A stretch of DNA of 64,000 nucleotides from Isoetes taiwanensis (Eukaryota > Streptophyta > Lycopodiopsida > Isoetales > Isoetaceae). The stretch's first letter is position 1, and every line of letters starts with the position of its first letter. Positions 19,748 through 30,499 of the stretch are shown piece by piece. Where the stretch lies: NCBI GenBank assembly GCA_021234155.1, contig JAJEKV010000144.1, positions 562,001-626,000 of the forward strand. Direction: 5' to 3'. Below the pieces are notes generated by a model that was not told the DNA's origin, did not search any database, and worked only from the letters and a program-made list of their open reading frames with translations. The position numbers and the translations under genes were made by a program.

Positions 19748-22120
19748 CTAAACTGGACGTGCATCAGATTTGGTAGGAATGGTGAGTTCCCCCAAGCTTT
19801 TGTTGATTCCCCGAAGATCTCTGTAGCTCCAGGCGAAAATGTGTTTGAATTTTTTGAACAACTTGACGGCCTTGTTACGATAAGGGGTCGGAAGATTTGC
19901 AGCAATGCGGACAGGCTGATTGTTGCCCACGTCCACGATCTCAACTTCAGGAGTCTGAATATGAGGTATGACTTCTGTATCCTGGACAATGTGTGCAGGA
20001 GGTTGGAGCATAACAGGATGCGTGGCACTTTGCGTGGTGAAAAAGAGAGGTTGCTGAGTTTCATCCAGCAGAGGTTGCTTCATGACAGCATGTACATCAA
20101 CAGGAGTTGCAGGAAGTTCAGCTTCTGAAAAGTGATCAACGCGTTGGATTCTATTGCAAGGAGCCAGGTAAGGGTCAAGCAAAGCAGCCACAGCCTGGTC
20201 CTGATCAAGAGTCATTTCTCCCCAAGGATCAGCATATTCGGGGTAGGATGACAGAGGCAGACTCGCAGGTGGAGCCTGAACTTGATAAATATTCTGAGCT
20301 TCCTCAGAATCCGTGTCTGAGAGAGAGGGTTCCGCATGTTCAACCGAAATGATCCTGCCTGTTTGCAAGTCCATGGTGGCATTCAGGTGACCATCAGTGA
20401 TGACTAACTGGTCCGTGGCCCAGTAATGGATACTCTTGGCCTGGCGGAGAAAAGGTCTGCCGACCAACATTTCATAGTCACCTGGATCTTCACCAGCTTT
20501 CCAAACTCCAAATTCCATGGGGAAGCGGAGATCACCTATGTTGATGTGAAGAAGAGGCGTGACGCCTTGAGGTCTTGTGATATGGCCATTAGCCAACTTG
20601 ATGTCATATGGGGCACGAAAGAGTTGTGTGATGCCCATTTGTTTGCGGAGTTTATCCGTGATGAGATTGACTGCGCTACCCCCGTCAATTTGAACATGAT
20701 TGACTTGTTGATTTCCCACCGTGGCATGAACCGTGGGTGTAGAGGTAGCAACAGCCCCAACTAAAACTGTTGGGAGTGGTAACTGGTCCTTGAGAGCAGG
20801 ACAGAGTTTTAAAATGGTTGCCAAGCTTAAAGGAATTTTGATCTTGGCAAGCTCCTCTTGGAGTTCCAGAGGCACATGAGAAAAAGGATCCGCTGGTTCC
20901 ACGGGTGCTGGAGTGCGTGGTAAGGAAGCAGCAACTTCTTTGAGCAAGTCAACCTCGGCAGCAATATTGGGATATGTCTGAGAGCGTGGAGGTTGAGATG
21001 TGGAAGGTATATCGTGGCGTTGTTGAGCTCTGGTAGTGGCATGAACATTTGCTAGTGTCCGGCCTTCAGCAGCTTGCATGAGATTCAAAATGCTTTGGCG
21101 AACTTTAGGCATGACATGTGGCATGAGTTTCTCCAAGTCTGGTGCAAAATGAACCTTTTTTTCATCCTCATGAGGAACGGTGTCAACTGCAAAGGCAGGT
21201 TGCGTGTCATTGGGAATAATGGTCAAGGGACGTGATGCCCTGGTCTGGCGTGAAATCAAACCAACCCAATTTGACGGCTGGACTGGAGGATTAAGAGCCT
21301 GGAAAATTTCTTTCTGTGCTTGTTGATCCAGCTGAGGTGGATTTGCCGGAGCTGGTTGATAACGTGATTGCTGAGGCGCGCGAGGTGGCTTCTTAAGAAC
21401 GGGTCTCGGGCCTTGTTTGCCATTAGCAATCCAGAGTTGGTAAGCCGTGAGGCGGACCGATGTGGTCTGATTGGTGCCAGGAAGCTGTACCTGAACCTGA
21501 GGAAGTTGAGGACACGCCGTGGTGGTATGACCCCATTCTTGACAGTGGTAACACTGAGCTTTTGAAGGATCAAAGGGAGGACGTGGGTTTGGTCCCCGTT
21601 GTTGCTCCTGTTGCTGATAGAGTTGATTTTGTTGCACATGAAGTGGTGGCTGCTGATAGTGCGATTGTTGCTGAGGTGTTGTTTGCACTTGATAAACGAG
21701 TTTGTTTCTGAAAGGTGTGGGATGAGTGCGAGTGCATTCTTCCGTGGCATGATTGCACATGTTGCATCGCTTGCAATGAGGCGGGCCATTGGTGGAGTTG
21801 CATTGATTTGCCAAATGGCCTTGGTATTTGCAAATATGGCACGAATCGGCTAGCGTTGTGGATTGGCGTGTTGAGGTTGGGACGGCCGTCCCGTGGAACC
21901 ATGACGAGTGGAATGAAAGGGAGCTCTTGAAGAGCCACGCCACGGGGAGGAAACATTGGTGAGTGATTGACAAGGTCGATAGCCTGCTCCAAAGTCTTGG
22001 GACGCAGTATTGATCATGAGTCGAATAGCTGGAGGAAGTCCTTGGAGAAACCGGACCAAAATCGGCTCGTGTTGGGTACTCCTTGAGCTTACTTAGCGAG
22101 AATGTGAAGTCGATCCCCAA
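19748..22120 (-). CDS. gag: gag C-terminal region with zinc knuckles, and aspartic protease
   Basis: Long frame (790 codons). Three CX2CX4HX4C knuckles lie at residues 94-107, 116-129 and 190-203, typical of nucleocapsid RNA binding. A Gln/Pro-rich linker follows. The aspartic protease active site is the DGG variant at about 479-481 (VQIDGGSAVNLIT), with the partner motif LVGRPF at about 552-557. The end of the frame holds the start of the RT region (GINKSLGELTIP). The first 70 or so residues of this frame are not the true gag reading: capsid sequence (VRFLQGLPPAIRLMINTAS) is in another frame over 21,990-22,059. Gag is thus frameshifted. Confidence 0.88.
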   Translation of the reverse strand: MGIDFTFSLSKLKEYPTRADFGPVSPRTSSSYSTHDQYCVPRLWSRLSTLSITHQCFLPVAWLFKSSLSFHSSWFHGTAVPTSTRQSTTLADSCHICKYQGHLANQCNSTNGPPHCKRCNMCNHATEECTRTHPTPFRNKLVYQVQTTPQQQSHYQQPPLHVQQNQLYQQQEQQRGPNPRPPFDPSKAQCYHCQEWGHTTTACPQLPQVQVQLPGTNQTTSVRLTAYQLWIANGKQGPRPVLKKPPRAPQQSRYQPAPANPPQLDQQAQKEIFQALNPPVQPSNWVGLISRQTRASRPLTIIPNDTQPAFAVDTVPHEDEKKVHFAPDLEKLMPHVMPKVRQSILNLMQAAEGRTLANVHATTRAQQRHDIPSTSQPPRSQTYPNIAAEVDLLKEVAASLPRTPAPVEPADPFSHVPLELQEELAKIKIPLSLATILKLCPALKDQLPLPTVLVGAVATSTPTVHATVGNQQVNHVQIDGGSAVNLITDKLRKQMGITQLFRAPYDIKLANGHITRPQGVTPLLHINIGDLRFPMEFGVWKAGEDPGDYEMLVGRPFLRQAKSIHYWATDQLVITDGHLNATMDLQTGRIISVEHAEPSLSDTDSEEAQNIYQVQAPPASLPLSSYPEYADPWGEMTLDQDQAVAALLDPYLAPCNRIQRVDHFSEAELPATPVDVHAVMKQPLLDETQQPLFFTTQSATHPVMLQPPAHIVQDTEVIPHIQTPEVEIVDVGNNQPVRIAANLPTPYRNKAVKLFKKFKHIFAWSYRDLRGINKSLGELTIPTKSDARPV

Positions 22121-22838
22121 AATCCGAGGCAGACTGTGGGCTCTTGTTGAAGTTCATTGAGTTGCTTGAGATGAAGTTGATCATCATCAAGTGGTCCGTA
22201 ATGAGAAAGAAAAGCAGTCCTCATTTCAGACCAATCTTGTTTCCAGTGGCTTTTGTTGGACATAAGCCATTGATGAGGAGAGCCACGCAGGGTGGTAGAA
22301 AAGATGTGGAATTTAAGTTGAGGTTGCGCATGACCATTTAGGACTCTTCCATGTGGGCCTGAGCACTTTGGTCTAAAGGTTTGCCTTTCGTGTTGCCAAA
22401 GGTAGGATATGTCAGTTTCAATGTCTGAAAGGTAGATGTGAAAGTGCTGGGCTGAACAGGAACAGTATAGTGATGATATTGAGGCTGAGTTGGAGGGGGC
22501 ATGGTGCCTGAAGGACCCTGATGAAGGGGTGACTGTGGTTGAGGAACTGAAGGTGCCTGAGCATTGGTTTGAAGATCGGTAAGGTTGTAAACAGGAAGTG
22601 CAGTGGGAAATGTAGGGAAAGGAAATTTCGGCGGTAGAAAAGAGACTTGTGGATATCCACCACCCGGGAGATGATGGTTGGGAAGGAAGAGGCGTATGGC
22701 CTGAAGAGTGATGGATGTAGGTGTGTTCAGGTGTATGAAAATAAGGTTGAGAGGGTTGAGCCTGATAGTGATGAGGTGACTGAGGCTGTGAGCAATGTTT
22801 GCACGCTTGGGGGGGAACTGGGGACGGGGATAGGACAC
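22121..22838 (-). pseudogene. gag: gag N-terminal region, frameshifted
   Basis: A Pro/Gln-rich N-terminal stretch (22,838-22,338) reads to a TAG. The same frame then resumes with capsid-like words (FHIFSTTLRGSP, WSEMRTAFLSHYGPL, LHLKQLNELQ), which match the retrotransposon gag domain pattern. The continuation DFGDRLHILAK is in another frame and ends in TAA. At least two small indels and two stops are needed to explain it. This is normal decay, although assembly errors in homopolymer-poor sequence cannot be excluded. Confidence 0.75.
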
Positions 22839-23051
22839 GAGGGGTGGGTGGCCGCCCGAGCCCTAGGACCGAAGATGGCCTCCCTCAATGTCATAAGCAG
22901 ATCCATACATGTCGCCATCAACGGTTTCCGACAGCGATGGCGCTCCAAGCGAGATGTCACTGCGAGAAAGGAGTTCTTCCGGGCGTGAAATTCCGGACGG
23001 ACATGGCGACGTAAGAAATGAGGATTGAATCGCACCCCGGCCCGGCGGCGG
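22839..23051 (-). other. Leader between 5' LTR and gag of the 8.7 kb element
   Basis: About 210 bp, GC-rich next to the LTR. Immediately inside the LTR the minus strand reads CCGCCGCCGGGCCGGGGTGC, which does not begin with the usual TGG of a tRNA primer site. The primer is therefore unclear. Confidence 0.5.
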
Positions 23052-23643
23052 TGTTTGGGGTGCGGGTTGGGAACTCGGAAGACGTGACCCTCTGTGAGGA
23101 CCCGTGGATCTAACAGAGAGTCAGAGGGGACTATGTCACGCCGGGATTTGCAAGAAGAGAACAAGAAGAAGAAAACAGAACAAAAAGGAACAAAGAGAGG
23201 AAAATGATAAGCTTCCTTGATATCAATGATGAACATACATGAGCTCTCGCAATAGAGAGAAAACTGAAAATGAGACAAGACTCAAAACTCGTCTAGAACT
23301 CATGTGCGAGCTCTAGTCATATATATAGTACAATGGCCTTTGGCCCAATATAGACACTCCGGACCGATCTAGGGTGCCGGGCTCACTGGAAGGAGGCCCG
23401 ATTTTGAGGAATGTTGGCGGTGCCTCTTGAAATGCCTAGAATCACGACAGCCGGCCCGCCTTGGCGGTGACGGGCCATCATTTGTCACGGCGGCGCCTCT
23501 TGATAGGCTTTATTTGCGTGGTTCGCTGCTTGGTCTTCTGCTGGGCCTTTAACGACTGACCCGTGGCTGACTGTGGATCCTTGAGCTTGACCTGGTCCGT
23601 CGTATGCATGAATAGTCCTGTACCAGGAGGCACAGGACTAACA
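23052..23643 (-). repeat. 5' LTR of the 8.7 kb element
   Basis: 592 bp, same ends as the copy at 14,968-15,553. The outer side abuts the second TSD TCTCG (23,644-23,648). Confidence 0.93.
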
Positions 23644-23920
23644 TCTCGCAAAATTTTATGCATAAATCCGCACTTCTGGCTGCAACAAAGATAAATCATC
23701 TAAAAAATTGCTAGAACTCAGAAGACACAGAATGAAGCTCGGCATTGCATGCGCTGCTTGGATTTACAACAACTGATTGTTTACAATGATCCACCTTGTA
23801 TAATTTATCGGCAGAAAACGGATTGCCCGGCTCCATTCTGCACAAACATTGTAGGGATTCTACGAAAAGGGAACATTACACACCTCTGAAGGAAGAAGAA
23901 GAAGGGTCGAGCTGCGCCAT
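23644..23920 (-). CDS. Candidate three-exon small gene, last exon split by the 8.7 kb retrotransposon
   Basis: Minus strand. Exon 1 is 23,920-23,884, starting GCTATGGCGCAG (MAQLDPSSSSFR), with donor AGAG|GTGTGT. Exon 2 is 23,837-23,795 (acceptor TTGTGCAG, donor ACAAG|GTGGAT) and encodes EWSRAIRFLPINYT. Exon 3 starts at 23,679 (acceptor GTTGCAG), reads SQKCGFMHKILRE across the TSD, and after removal of the element and one TSD continues at 14,962 to a TGA at 14,935-14,937. All three junctions keep phase, giving a product of about 47 residues. The first intron is only 46 bp, short for plants, so the model is tentative. No family is recognised. Confidence 0.33.
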
Positions 23921-24104
23921 AGCCACGTCTGCGAAGGAATGGGGCTGGATGACCGAGAGTTTACAAGCAGCGGCCAGTTTGGAGCAGTCACCAGCATATG
24001 CTAGGCATATGCCGGCATATACCTGGATATGCCCACATACCACATAAACGATGGTTTGCCCCCCTAGGGGCAACCCAAAAACATAGATTTAATTGAAAAA
24101 AAGA

Positions 24105-24185
24105 ACATGTTAACTCGATGGTTGCATTGGTTAAAACTTTCTTATTAGGCTATTGAATTATTTTGGTAGAGGTTCGAGTTTCCAT
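24105..24185 (+). repeat. tRNA-like sequence, possible SINE head
   Basis: Reads TAACTCGATGGTTGCATTGG near the start (A-box-like) and GGTTCGAGTTTCC about 50 bases later (B-box-like). The arms do not fold into a complete tRNA by eye, so it is more likely a SINE or tRNA relic than a functional tRNA gene. Confidence 0.35.
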
Positions 24186-24189
24186 ATGT

Positions 24190-26430
24190 TCCAAAACCTT
24201 TGTATTTTATATTTCAAAATCATAGGTGCTGCTAATCATAAACAACCATAATCAAAACGAAAGGTGTCCAGAGGCCCCAACATATGATCTAGGCCGTAGG
24301 ATGAATGGATCCGATGGCTGAGCTACTGCAGGGCACACCTTGTTTAGAATATGTAGCACCCTGGAGGCCTTCTTGCTTCAGAGGAATGACGACTATTTAT
24401 AAACTACCCTTTTAAATGCAGTCTGCAAAATATTTGGAGCAAAATGAGAATGTACTTTTTTTTTCAGATTAATGAATTGGTGCTTCAAATTACCATGTGG
24501 CGTATTTAAAATTTTATGTATTTACACTTGGAAATAGGAATATGAGTACTTTTGAATCTTCTTTTGATGTTTGAATTAGCTACATGTGCTATATCTCATA
24601 GGCCACGATGCATTTGATACGAAGTAACTGGCTTTTGGTCATTTTGTTGGTCACTCCAATTTCTTCAATATGTAGCATTATAACAGGGGGTTTTTTTTTC
24701 TGTTTTTGTACTGTTTTCTCTAAGGTTTTCATATGATTTGGTGGCCGTATTCATCCAGGTGTACTAAATAGTATTTCTAGAGTGCACCCTTTTGTTAGCC
24801 GTTGATTTTAGAAAAAGGGGCAAATCTTGTGGTGGAGGCTTCTTTTCTGGTAGGTGTGAATATCCTCCCAGTGTTTTTTTTAGGGTTGTGTGTGTTCAGG
24901 CAGGACTGTCTAACCTGCTCCTGATCAGCGAGAAGGAGCCTGAAATGTTCGTAGTGGGTTGATTCTTGAGCTTGAAACGTTCGTAGTGGGTTGATTCTTG
25001 AGAAGTTTATACAGCAAGACGCTTGGTGTAAATATTTCGGATGTTATATTTTGCTCTCTGCATGCTATTTAGCAGGTCTGTTTGATTCCAGAGGTGGAGT
25101 ACATCAGATAATTGCATGGAACACGCCAGGGTTGCAAGGTCAATTTAATCTATTGGCCCTGTTTCCTTCTCGATTCCCATGTATCCTTGCTTTTCTGTAT
25201 TTCTGTCTCCTCTGGGATTCGTTTATAACAGAAGATTGATTTTTGTCTTTGGAATCAAATCTTGCACAGATGGCTTCGATTCTCCTTTTCCGGCCTGCTC
25301 CAAATCCCTCTTTACTAGTTAACACTTTGGTTGCTGCTGGATCTTGGATCCTGACCGGCCTTCAGATTATCTATCCGGCCTATTTTCTTCAATATCAAAC
25401 CCTGGTCGTCTTCTGGAGCATTCTTTGCATGGCCATGGCCTGATGTTAGCCAATCTGGCCTGATCCTTTGAAGCCTGTAGTTCTTGGCGATGCTATGTCC
25501 CATATCGGTTTTTCTAAGCAAGAATAGGCCGTTCCAGCAACTCTGGCCGAATAATCTGTAGACTCCGGAATTCCTATTGCCAAGTTCAGCCTGATTCTTT
25601 TCTCAGATCCGACCTCGGGATTTATTGTTCCAGGGTGTCCAATCCGACCGATTCTTGCAAAGATCTACGATTTTTTGCCGATGACAGGGTTCTGCGGTCA
25701 GATTTACTCCAGATCTCTCTTTCTTGCAAGCTATTTTTGAAACAATGAACTCTTTTCCTTGGAAATCCTTGCCTGAATCGCCTCTTTGGTCGCAACCACT
25801 GTTCTGTTTATAACTTGCCCCCTTTGTTGACATTTGTGAACACATTTTTCCCCTTTAGTTTCTTTTTTATTCTTCAATGGCTCCGCTTGCACCTTTATGT
25901 ATGTATTCCTTAAAGTTTCTTCTTCAACCGTTCCTTGTCACAATTGATATTTCTTTTCTGGCTTCGCTAGTAAGGCTACGGCAATCTTCTCTTTTCTTCC
26001 ATGGGTATTTCCACTTCCATCCAGAAAATGTGGTCTGGCCTTTTTAAAAAGGGGCAGCCTATGTATAAAATGATCATGTTCTTTGTGCACATGTTATCAT
26101 ATGCACTAGCATATGCATGACAATGTGCAGTTTACAATAGAAGGGGATATTTTATACTATTTTGACAGTTGATTCTCTTGAACTAGTGGTACTGCTTTAT
26201 ATTGGGCGCCATGGCCCCCTTCAGTAAACCTTATGATGTTACTGTTGTTTTTGCCCATTTTATAACAGTGTGTTTGCGTATATTTGGGCGGCTCTTGGTA
26301 TGCAATGGAAATAATTTGTTTGTCCCGATATTATTGGGCTTTTTGGTAATTAATGTTTAGACCCATAAAGTTTACCGATGTTTGCTTTAGGTAGGGCCCG
26401 AAGGGCCCAAAATTTTTTTTAATATAACAA
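24190..26430. other. Intergenic, T-rich, no supported gene
   Basis: Pyrimidine-rich stretches alternate with words such as 'tccggcct', 'tggcctgatc' and 'gaccg' between 25,250 and 25,700, which recur and suggest an old local repeat. An ATG at 25,270 opens a 57-codon hydrophobic frame (MASILLFRPAPNPSLL...), but nothing upstream or downstream supports it as a gene. Confidence 0.35.
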
Positions 26431-26434
26431 TCAA

Positions 26435-26872
26435 CACACAACTACCATTAACATTATTAACATAAACCATTGCATTTAACACATTTAAATTAAAATCCCC
26501 CTTAAACCCCCTTTGGTTTGGGTGCATATTCACACGGGGGGTTACTCCGGGCAACGAGAGCTGTCAGATGGGCATATTTGCCCTTTATTCCAAGATCTGG
26601 ACCGTACATAGCGATCCTCGTTTGTGGGGTATGCATGTACAAGTTTTTGTATACTGTATATTAAAGTTTGCAAAATACTATAAGGTTTAAGAGAATGTAC
26701 TTAATGGTGTTAATTTTGTACATGTATTGTAAATATATTTTTGAGGCTCTCGCTGCCCTACGTAACCCCCCGTGTGAATATGCACCCAAACCAAAGGGGG
26801 TTTAAGGGGGATTTTAATTTAAATGTGTTAAATGCAATGGTTTATGTTAATAATGTTAATGGTAGTTGTGTG
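26435..26872. repeat. Perfect 111-bp inverted repeat with 216-bp spacer (foldback/MITE-like)
   Basis: 26,435-26,545 and 26,762-26,872 are exact reverse complements over 111 bp (outer ends CACACAACTACC, inner ends GGGGTTAC). The pairing continues imperfectly into the spacer (GGGCAACGAGAGC against GGGCAGCGAGAGC). No target duplication could be fixed at the outer edges. No coding capacity. Transcription through it would give a long hairpin RNA. Class uncertain. Confidence 0.8.
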
Positions 26873-27486
26873 AATATAGACATATTGACTTATCAGCTAA
26901 TGACTTTGTGGATTACAGATTTATTGAATTTTGTGATAGGCTTGCTTAGGGGTTACCCCAATTCAATGATATCTGTAATAATAAAGCCTGGATACAGCTG
27001 GCTTAGACAATATAATCCCCTTCCAATATAGATCCAATGATAACGAGATTCAAAATAGTTCTTCTCGATGGTTATCGGGCATGGATCTTTAATATTCCAC
27101 TCTTTTCATTCAGTACCTTTATGTCTGTAAAGCAGTTTATAGCTTTTAAGAATAGTTTTCCATTATCATCTGGGCAGATTTGTGACAGAAGGGACTAATT
27201 CATTTGCGGATATGAACTTCCATTTCCTCTGCCTCCTTGCATACCTTCATAGCTAGACCGATATCTGATACGAACCCGTAATCATCAGAGAACTTCTGCA
27301 AAAACATCGTCAATAAATACTACGTATAAACACAATAAGTTTACAGATCCACCCATCTAGGTTGGGAAATCAATTTGGCTATGCCATTGATGCTGGCCAA
27401 AGTCAGTGCAGCTGTCAAAATTGGGTTGTTGTTGCCAATTTGCAGTTATGTCAGACCAATTGCTACTGTAGCAACCCAAAAGGTGT
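26873..27486. other. Intergenic, no gene seen
   Basis: AT-rich sequence between the foldback repeat and the interrupted LTR. No motif recognised. Confidence 0.4.
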
Positions 27487-27928
27487 TGTGATGCTCCCTA
27501 AACATATACGGCGCTTCGGTCGTATACATACAGGGACTTCCCCCTCCCATGGCAACCAGCTCAACATGGGCAGAGCCCTCCGTCTAACTCGGACCATCCG
27601 TAGAAAGATGCCCGGGTGAAGGACACGGAGGTGTCATTCGGCCCACGCCTTCAATGGGACTCCTAAGTCGCGGAAGCGTGAATACATGTTAGCACACATC
27701 ATAAATCATACGTAAATAACCACCACGAAGGGTGCCACATCCATCCAAGTACTAACGGCAAAGAAGATGCATCTAGTCCTAAGGATAACACCCCAAACCC
27801 CAGGTTCTACCCCGGCTCAGACTCCTGTGAGGATGGACTGGCGGCTTGGTCTCAAGAGGTCAGCAGACAGAGGTATAACCTGGCGTTGGCTGGCATAGAA
27901 CAGTGGCTAGGGTTGTCCACTCCATCCA
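27487..27928 (-). repeat. Interrupted LTR (minus orientation), end part
   Basis: Begins TGTGATGCTCCC and, read on the minus strand, is recognisably the end of an LTR of the same family as the 13.3 kb element inserted in it (shared words 'gtatac..acag', 'ccctcc', 'aaccag.tc.acat'). It continues beyond the insertion at 41,223. The last five bases, ATCCA, are the target duplication. Confidence 0.75.
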
Positions 27929-29573
27929 TGTGACGTTCGGCCGCGATTATCGCCCCGGGGCGTATAACCGTCTTTGCCTCAAATCCGCGGCATTACCGCC
28001 ACTCCGGTGGCGTACGCTGGCTGGCGTCCAACCGGTGAGTAGCCCTAGGGGGCAACTTGCCAGAAATATGTGCAACTATTAATGTGCACATTTTCCAATG
28101 TACACATTAATATGGGCTCACATTTCCAAGTGGACACTTCATGCCAAGTGGGCCACACCCATAGGTGCAATTAATGTGCACATTTGTGCACATTTGGCCA
28201 CCTAGCCCTTAAAGGCAAGTGGGCCCATTTCCAATTATCCCACATGCCAAAAGGGGATAATTGGAAACCCTAAGCAACCCCCTTGTCTATATAGGGTAGG
28301 AAACCCTAACTAGCCCAATTTTCGATTTTAGGGCTTTAGAACTGCTTTTTTGGCTGCCTCAGCGGCCAAACCGCATCCAGAACTCTGCACGGGAGAATTG
28401 CATCCTTAGTTTCTCTTGATTCGAGCGTTTCAGCAGGATGGTCGAGCTCAGGTCAGGAGGAGACCCTCAAGGATCAGGTATTTGGCCAATTAAATAGTCT
28501 AAACCCTATTTTAGTCATTGAATCGGTGGGGTTTAGCCTATTAGATTGCCCATAGCGACCCCTCTAGATCTCTAGATAGCAGATCCTAACTAAAAAGAAC
28601 CTAACTCTATGTTGTAGATTAGATCTCGTTCTTTAGTTCTCTCATGGAAGTATATGGATGATGTATCTCTATGAACTCCTTGTATTGGGAAGGGGGTAGA
28701 GACCTAAAGCTTTGTAGTTGATGCTCCTAGAGTAGCCTCTCTAGCACACTTGTAGATTAGGCCTGTGCACAAGAGCCACAGGGATGTGGGTGAAGGGCCA
28801 GGCCCGGCCGAGAAGGAGGTTAGTGTTCGACTCTTGAGCGATCCCTATGGTGTGTTAGTGCTACCGAGGGGGTCATTGTGACTAGGTCTAATGGCTTACC
28901 AGTCGCGGGTAAGGCATGGGCTCGACACCGCAGTGAAGTGGTGTACACTTTCCGGTGGGTTGGTCCGAATCTGGCGGTGGCCCTCTAGTCACCTTGAGTC
29001 GACATGTAGACCTGCGGAGGAGTGATCCCTACCTGCCCCATCGGAACTGGGGAGATGGAACCCAGGAATAGCCCTTTTGGCTATGCCTCCGGCGGGCTAC
29101 AGTCAGGTCCCGACACTTTTCAGACCACTCTGCAAAGTGTGCACAGGAGGGGCGGATGGAGTGGACAACCCTAAGCCATGCTCATATGCCAGCCAACTCC
29201 ATTGCCATGAATTACATGCGCAATGAACTCACGGAGACCCAAGCCGTCAGTCATCCTTCGAGTCTGAGCCTTGGGTAGGATCCCCTATGTGATGTGCTGA
29301 TCTTTGCCTATGCAGATATGTGGAGGACCATCCTTCAAGATGGTCACATGATGTTGATGTATGTGCTACTGACATGTATGTTTACGCTTCCGCAGCTAGG
29401 TAGGCCCTGAGGAAGACAGGGTACAATGACCCTTCCACTCTTCCCACTTTGGAACCCGACACGGTTCGCATTATCATGTGGAGAGGCCCTGTATTGGCGT
29501 GGAGCTGGTATGGGGATGAACTCTGTTTGTATCACGGTGTGAGTGCACCGTATCACAGTAGGGGCGTCCGCGG
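27929..29573 (+). repeat. 5' LTR of the 13.3 kb element
   Basis: Matches 39,599-41,222 throughout with many one- or two-base differences. It carries repeated 'gtgcacatt' words near 28,070-28,190 and 'ctatatagggtagg' near 28,290, a possible TATA region. Confidence 0.9.
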
Positions 29574-29592
29574 TGGTATCGAGCTATGATCT
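29574..29592 (+). other. Primer binding site (initiator-Met tRNA-like)
   Basis: TGGTATCGAGCTATGATC immediately follows the LTR. It differs from the common plant initiator-Met site by a missing base after TGGTATC. Confidence 0.75.
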
Positions 29593-29825
29593 TGGCGGAC
29601 CCGGGATCGAAGCGCCGAAACCCTATAGGGACTAACTCATCTAGACATTCAGTCTTGGAGATAAAAGCCCAGGCACAAACCTCGAGTAGCGGGAAAATTT
29701 TTTCTCCCGGGGTAGAGATAGTAATTATCTAAGATTAAGATAATTAGAGAACATAGGTAAGATAGAATAAACAATCGAAATAGCACGTAAGAGACCCTAC
29801 TAAAATTCAAGCACTTTTGGCCAAT

Positions 29826-29893
29826 GACTCCAAGAGTGCGCCCGGAGCATGTTAGGTTCAGACCTAATGGCCCTTTCGCGCACTCTTAGAGTC
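29826..29893 (+). repeat. Leader hairpin repeat, copy 1
   Basis: GACTCCAAGAGTGCGC at the left pairs with GCGCACTCTTAGAGTC at the right; an inner stem GTTAGGT/ACCTAAT also pairs. One of four copies in the leader of the 13.3 kb element. Confidence 0.8.
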
Positions 29894-30023
29894 GTCACCC
29901 CATATAAACCCTAGAACTTGACCTTAGGAACTCCAAATGGTAAGATAAAAGATGAAATCCCGATCAAAAAAGCTCGAAATAGCTAGAATTGTATGTTAAA
30001 ACATCGAAAAACATTAAGTACAA

Positions 30024-30123
30024 GTCACTTTTGGAACAGCGACTCCAAGAGTGCGCCAGAGCATAGTTAGGTCCCAACCTAACACCCCTCCCGCGCACTC
30101 TTAGAGTCATCCCCAAAAGTGAC
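30024..30123 (+). repeat. Leader hairpin repeat, copy 2, with extra outer stem
   Basis: The same nested stems as copy 1 (30,041-30,108) lie inside a further pairing, GTCACTTTTGG (30,024-30,034) with CCAAAAGTGAC (30,113-30,123). This gives the most complete structure of the four. Confidence 0.8.
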
Positions 30124-30248
30124 CCTTAAAATTGATTATAAATTAATAAAAGGGTCAAAGTAATGATAGGATCCTGCTTAAAATGCTTAAATTAGTGAGT
30201 AACAACATGTAAATTGTGTAAATTGGGTGTGTTGGAGAGAAGGCCGGC

Positions 30249-30312
30249 GACTCCAAGGGCTTGAGCATAGTTAGGTCCCAACCTAACACCCCTCCCGCGC
30301 ACTCTTAGAGCC
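30249..30312 (+). repeat. Leader hairpin repeat, copy 3 (eroded left arm)
   Basis: The inner stem GTTAGGT/ACCTAAC and the right arm GCGCACTCTTAGAG are kept. The left arm has lost the AGTGCGCC part. Confidence 0.7.
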
Positions 30313-30499
30313 ATTCGAAGAAGCAGCACCAAACAAGACCCCAATTTCGCCCAAGACAGGGAGACTTTCGCCAGCAAAACCACCAGAAGACTAAATCGAC
30401 CAAACCCTAAAAATCCAACCCTATAAATTACGGGACATAGGCTCATTTTTTTAGGTTTCTCCCGTGCTTCCACGAGCTCCTTCTCATTAGCCGATCTTT

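Larger units (their letters stand above)
14968..23643 (-). mobile_element. Complete Ty3/gypsy LTR retrotransposon, non-chromoviral (Tat/Athila-like), 8.7 kb
   Basis: Two LTRs of about 590 bp in the same orientation, both starting TGTTTGGGG and ending ACTAACA, bound an internal region coding on the minus strand. The element is flanked by a perfect 5-bp duplication, TCTCG (14,963-14,967 and 23,644-23,648), which fixes the ends. Domain order is gag with three CCHC knuckles, aspartic protease, reverse transcriptase, RNase H, integrase, then extra ORFs before the 3' LTR. Motifs such as FMDGFSGYNQI in RT, DGGSAVNL in protease and the absence of a chromodomain point to the Tat/Athila branch. Two in-frame TAGs and gag frameshifts make it non-autonomous as it stands. 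Confidence 0.93.

Noticed and set aside
17375-21853. Plus-strand open frames of 60-230 codons opposite to gag-pol (for example 17,711-18,190, 18,521-19,006 and 19,436-20,128)
   Set aside because: They are antisense shadows of strongly coding gag-pol sequence. The only antisense ORF kept is 16,677-16,943, which lies outside gag-pol and has a TATA box.
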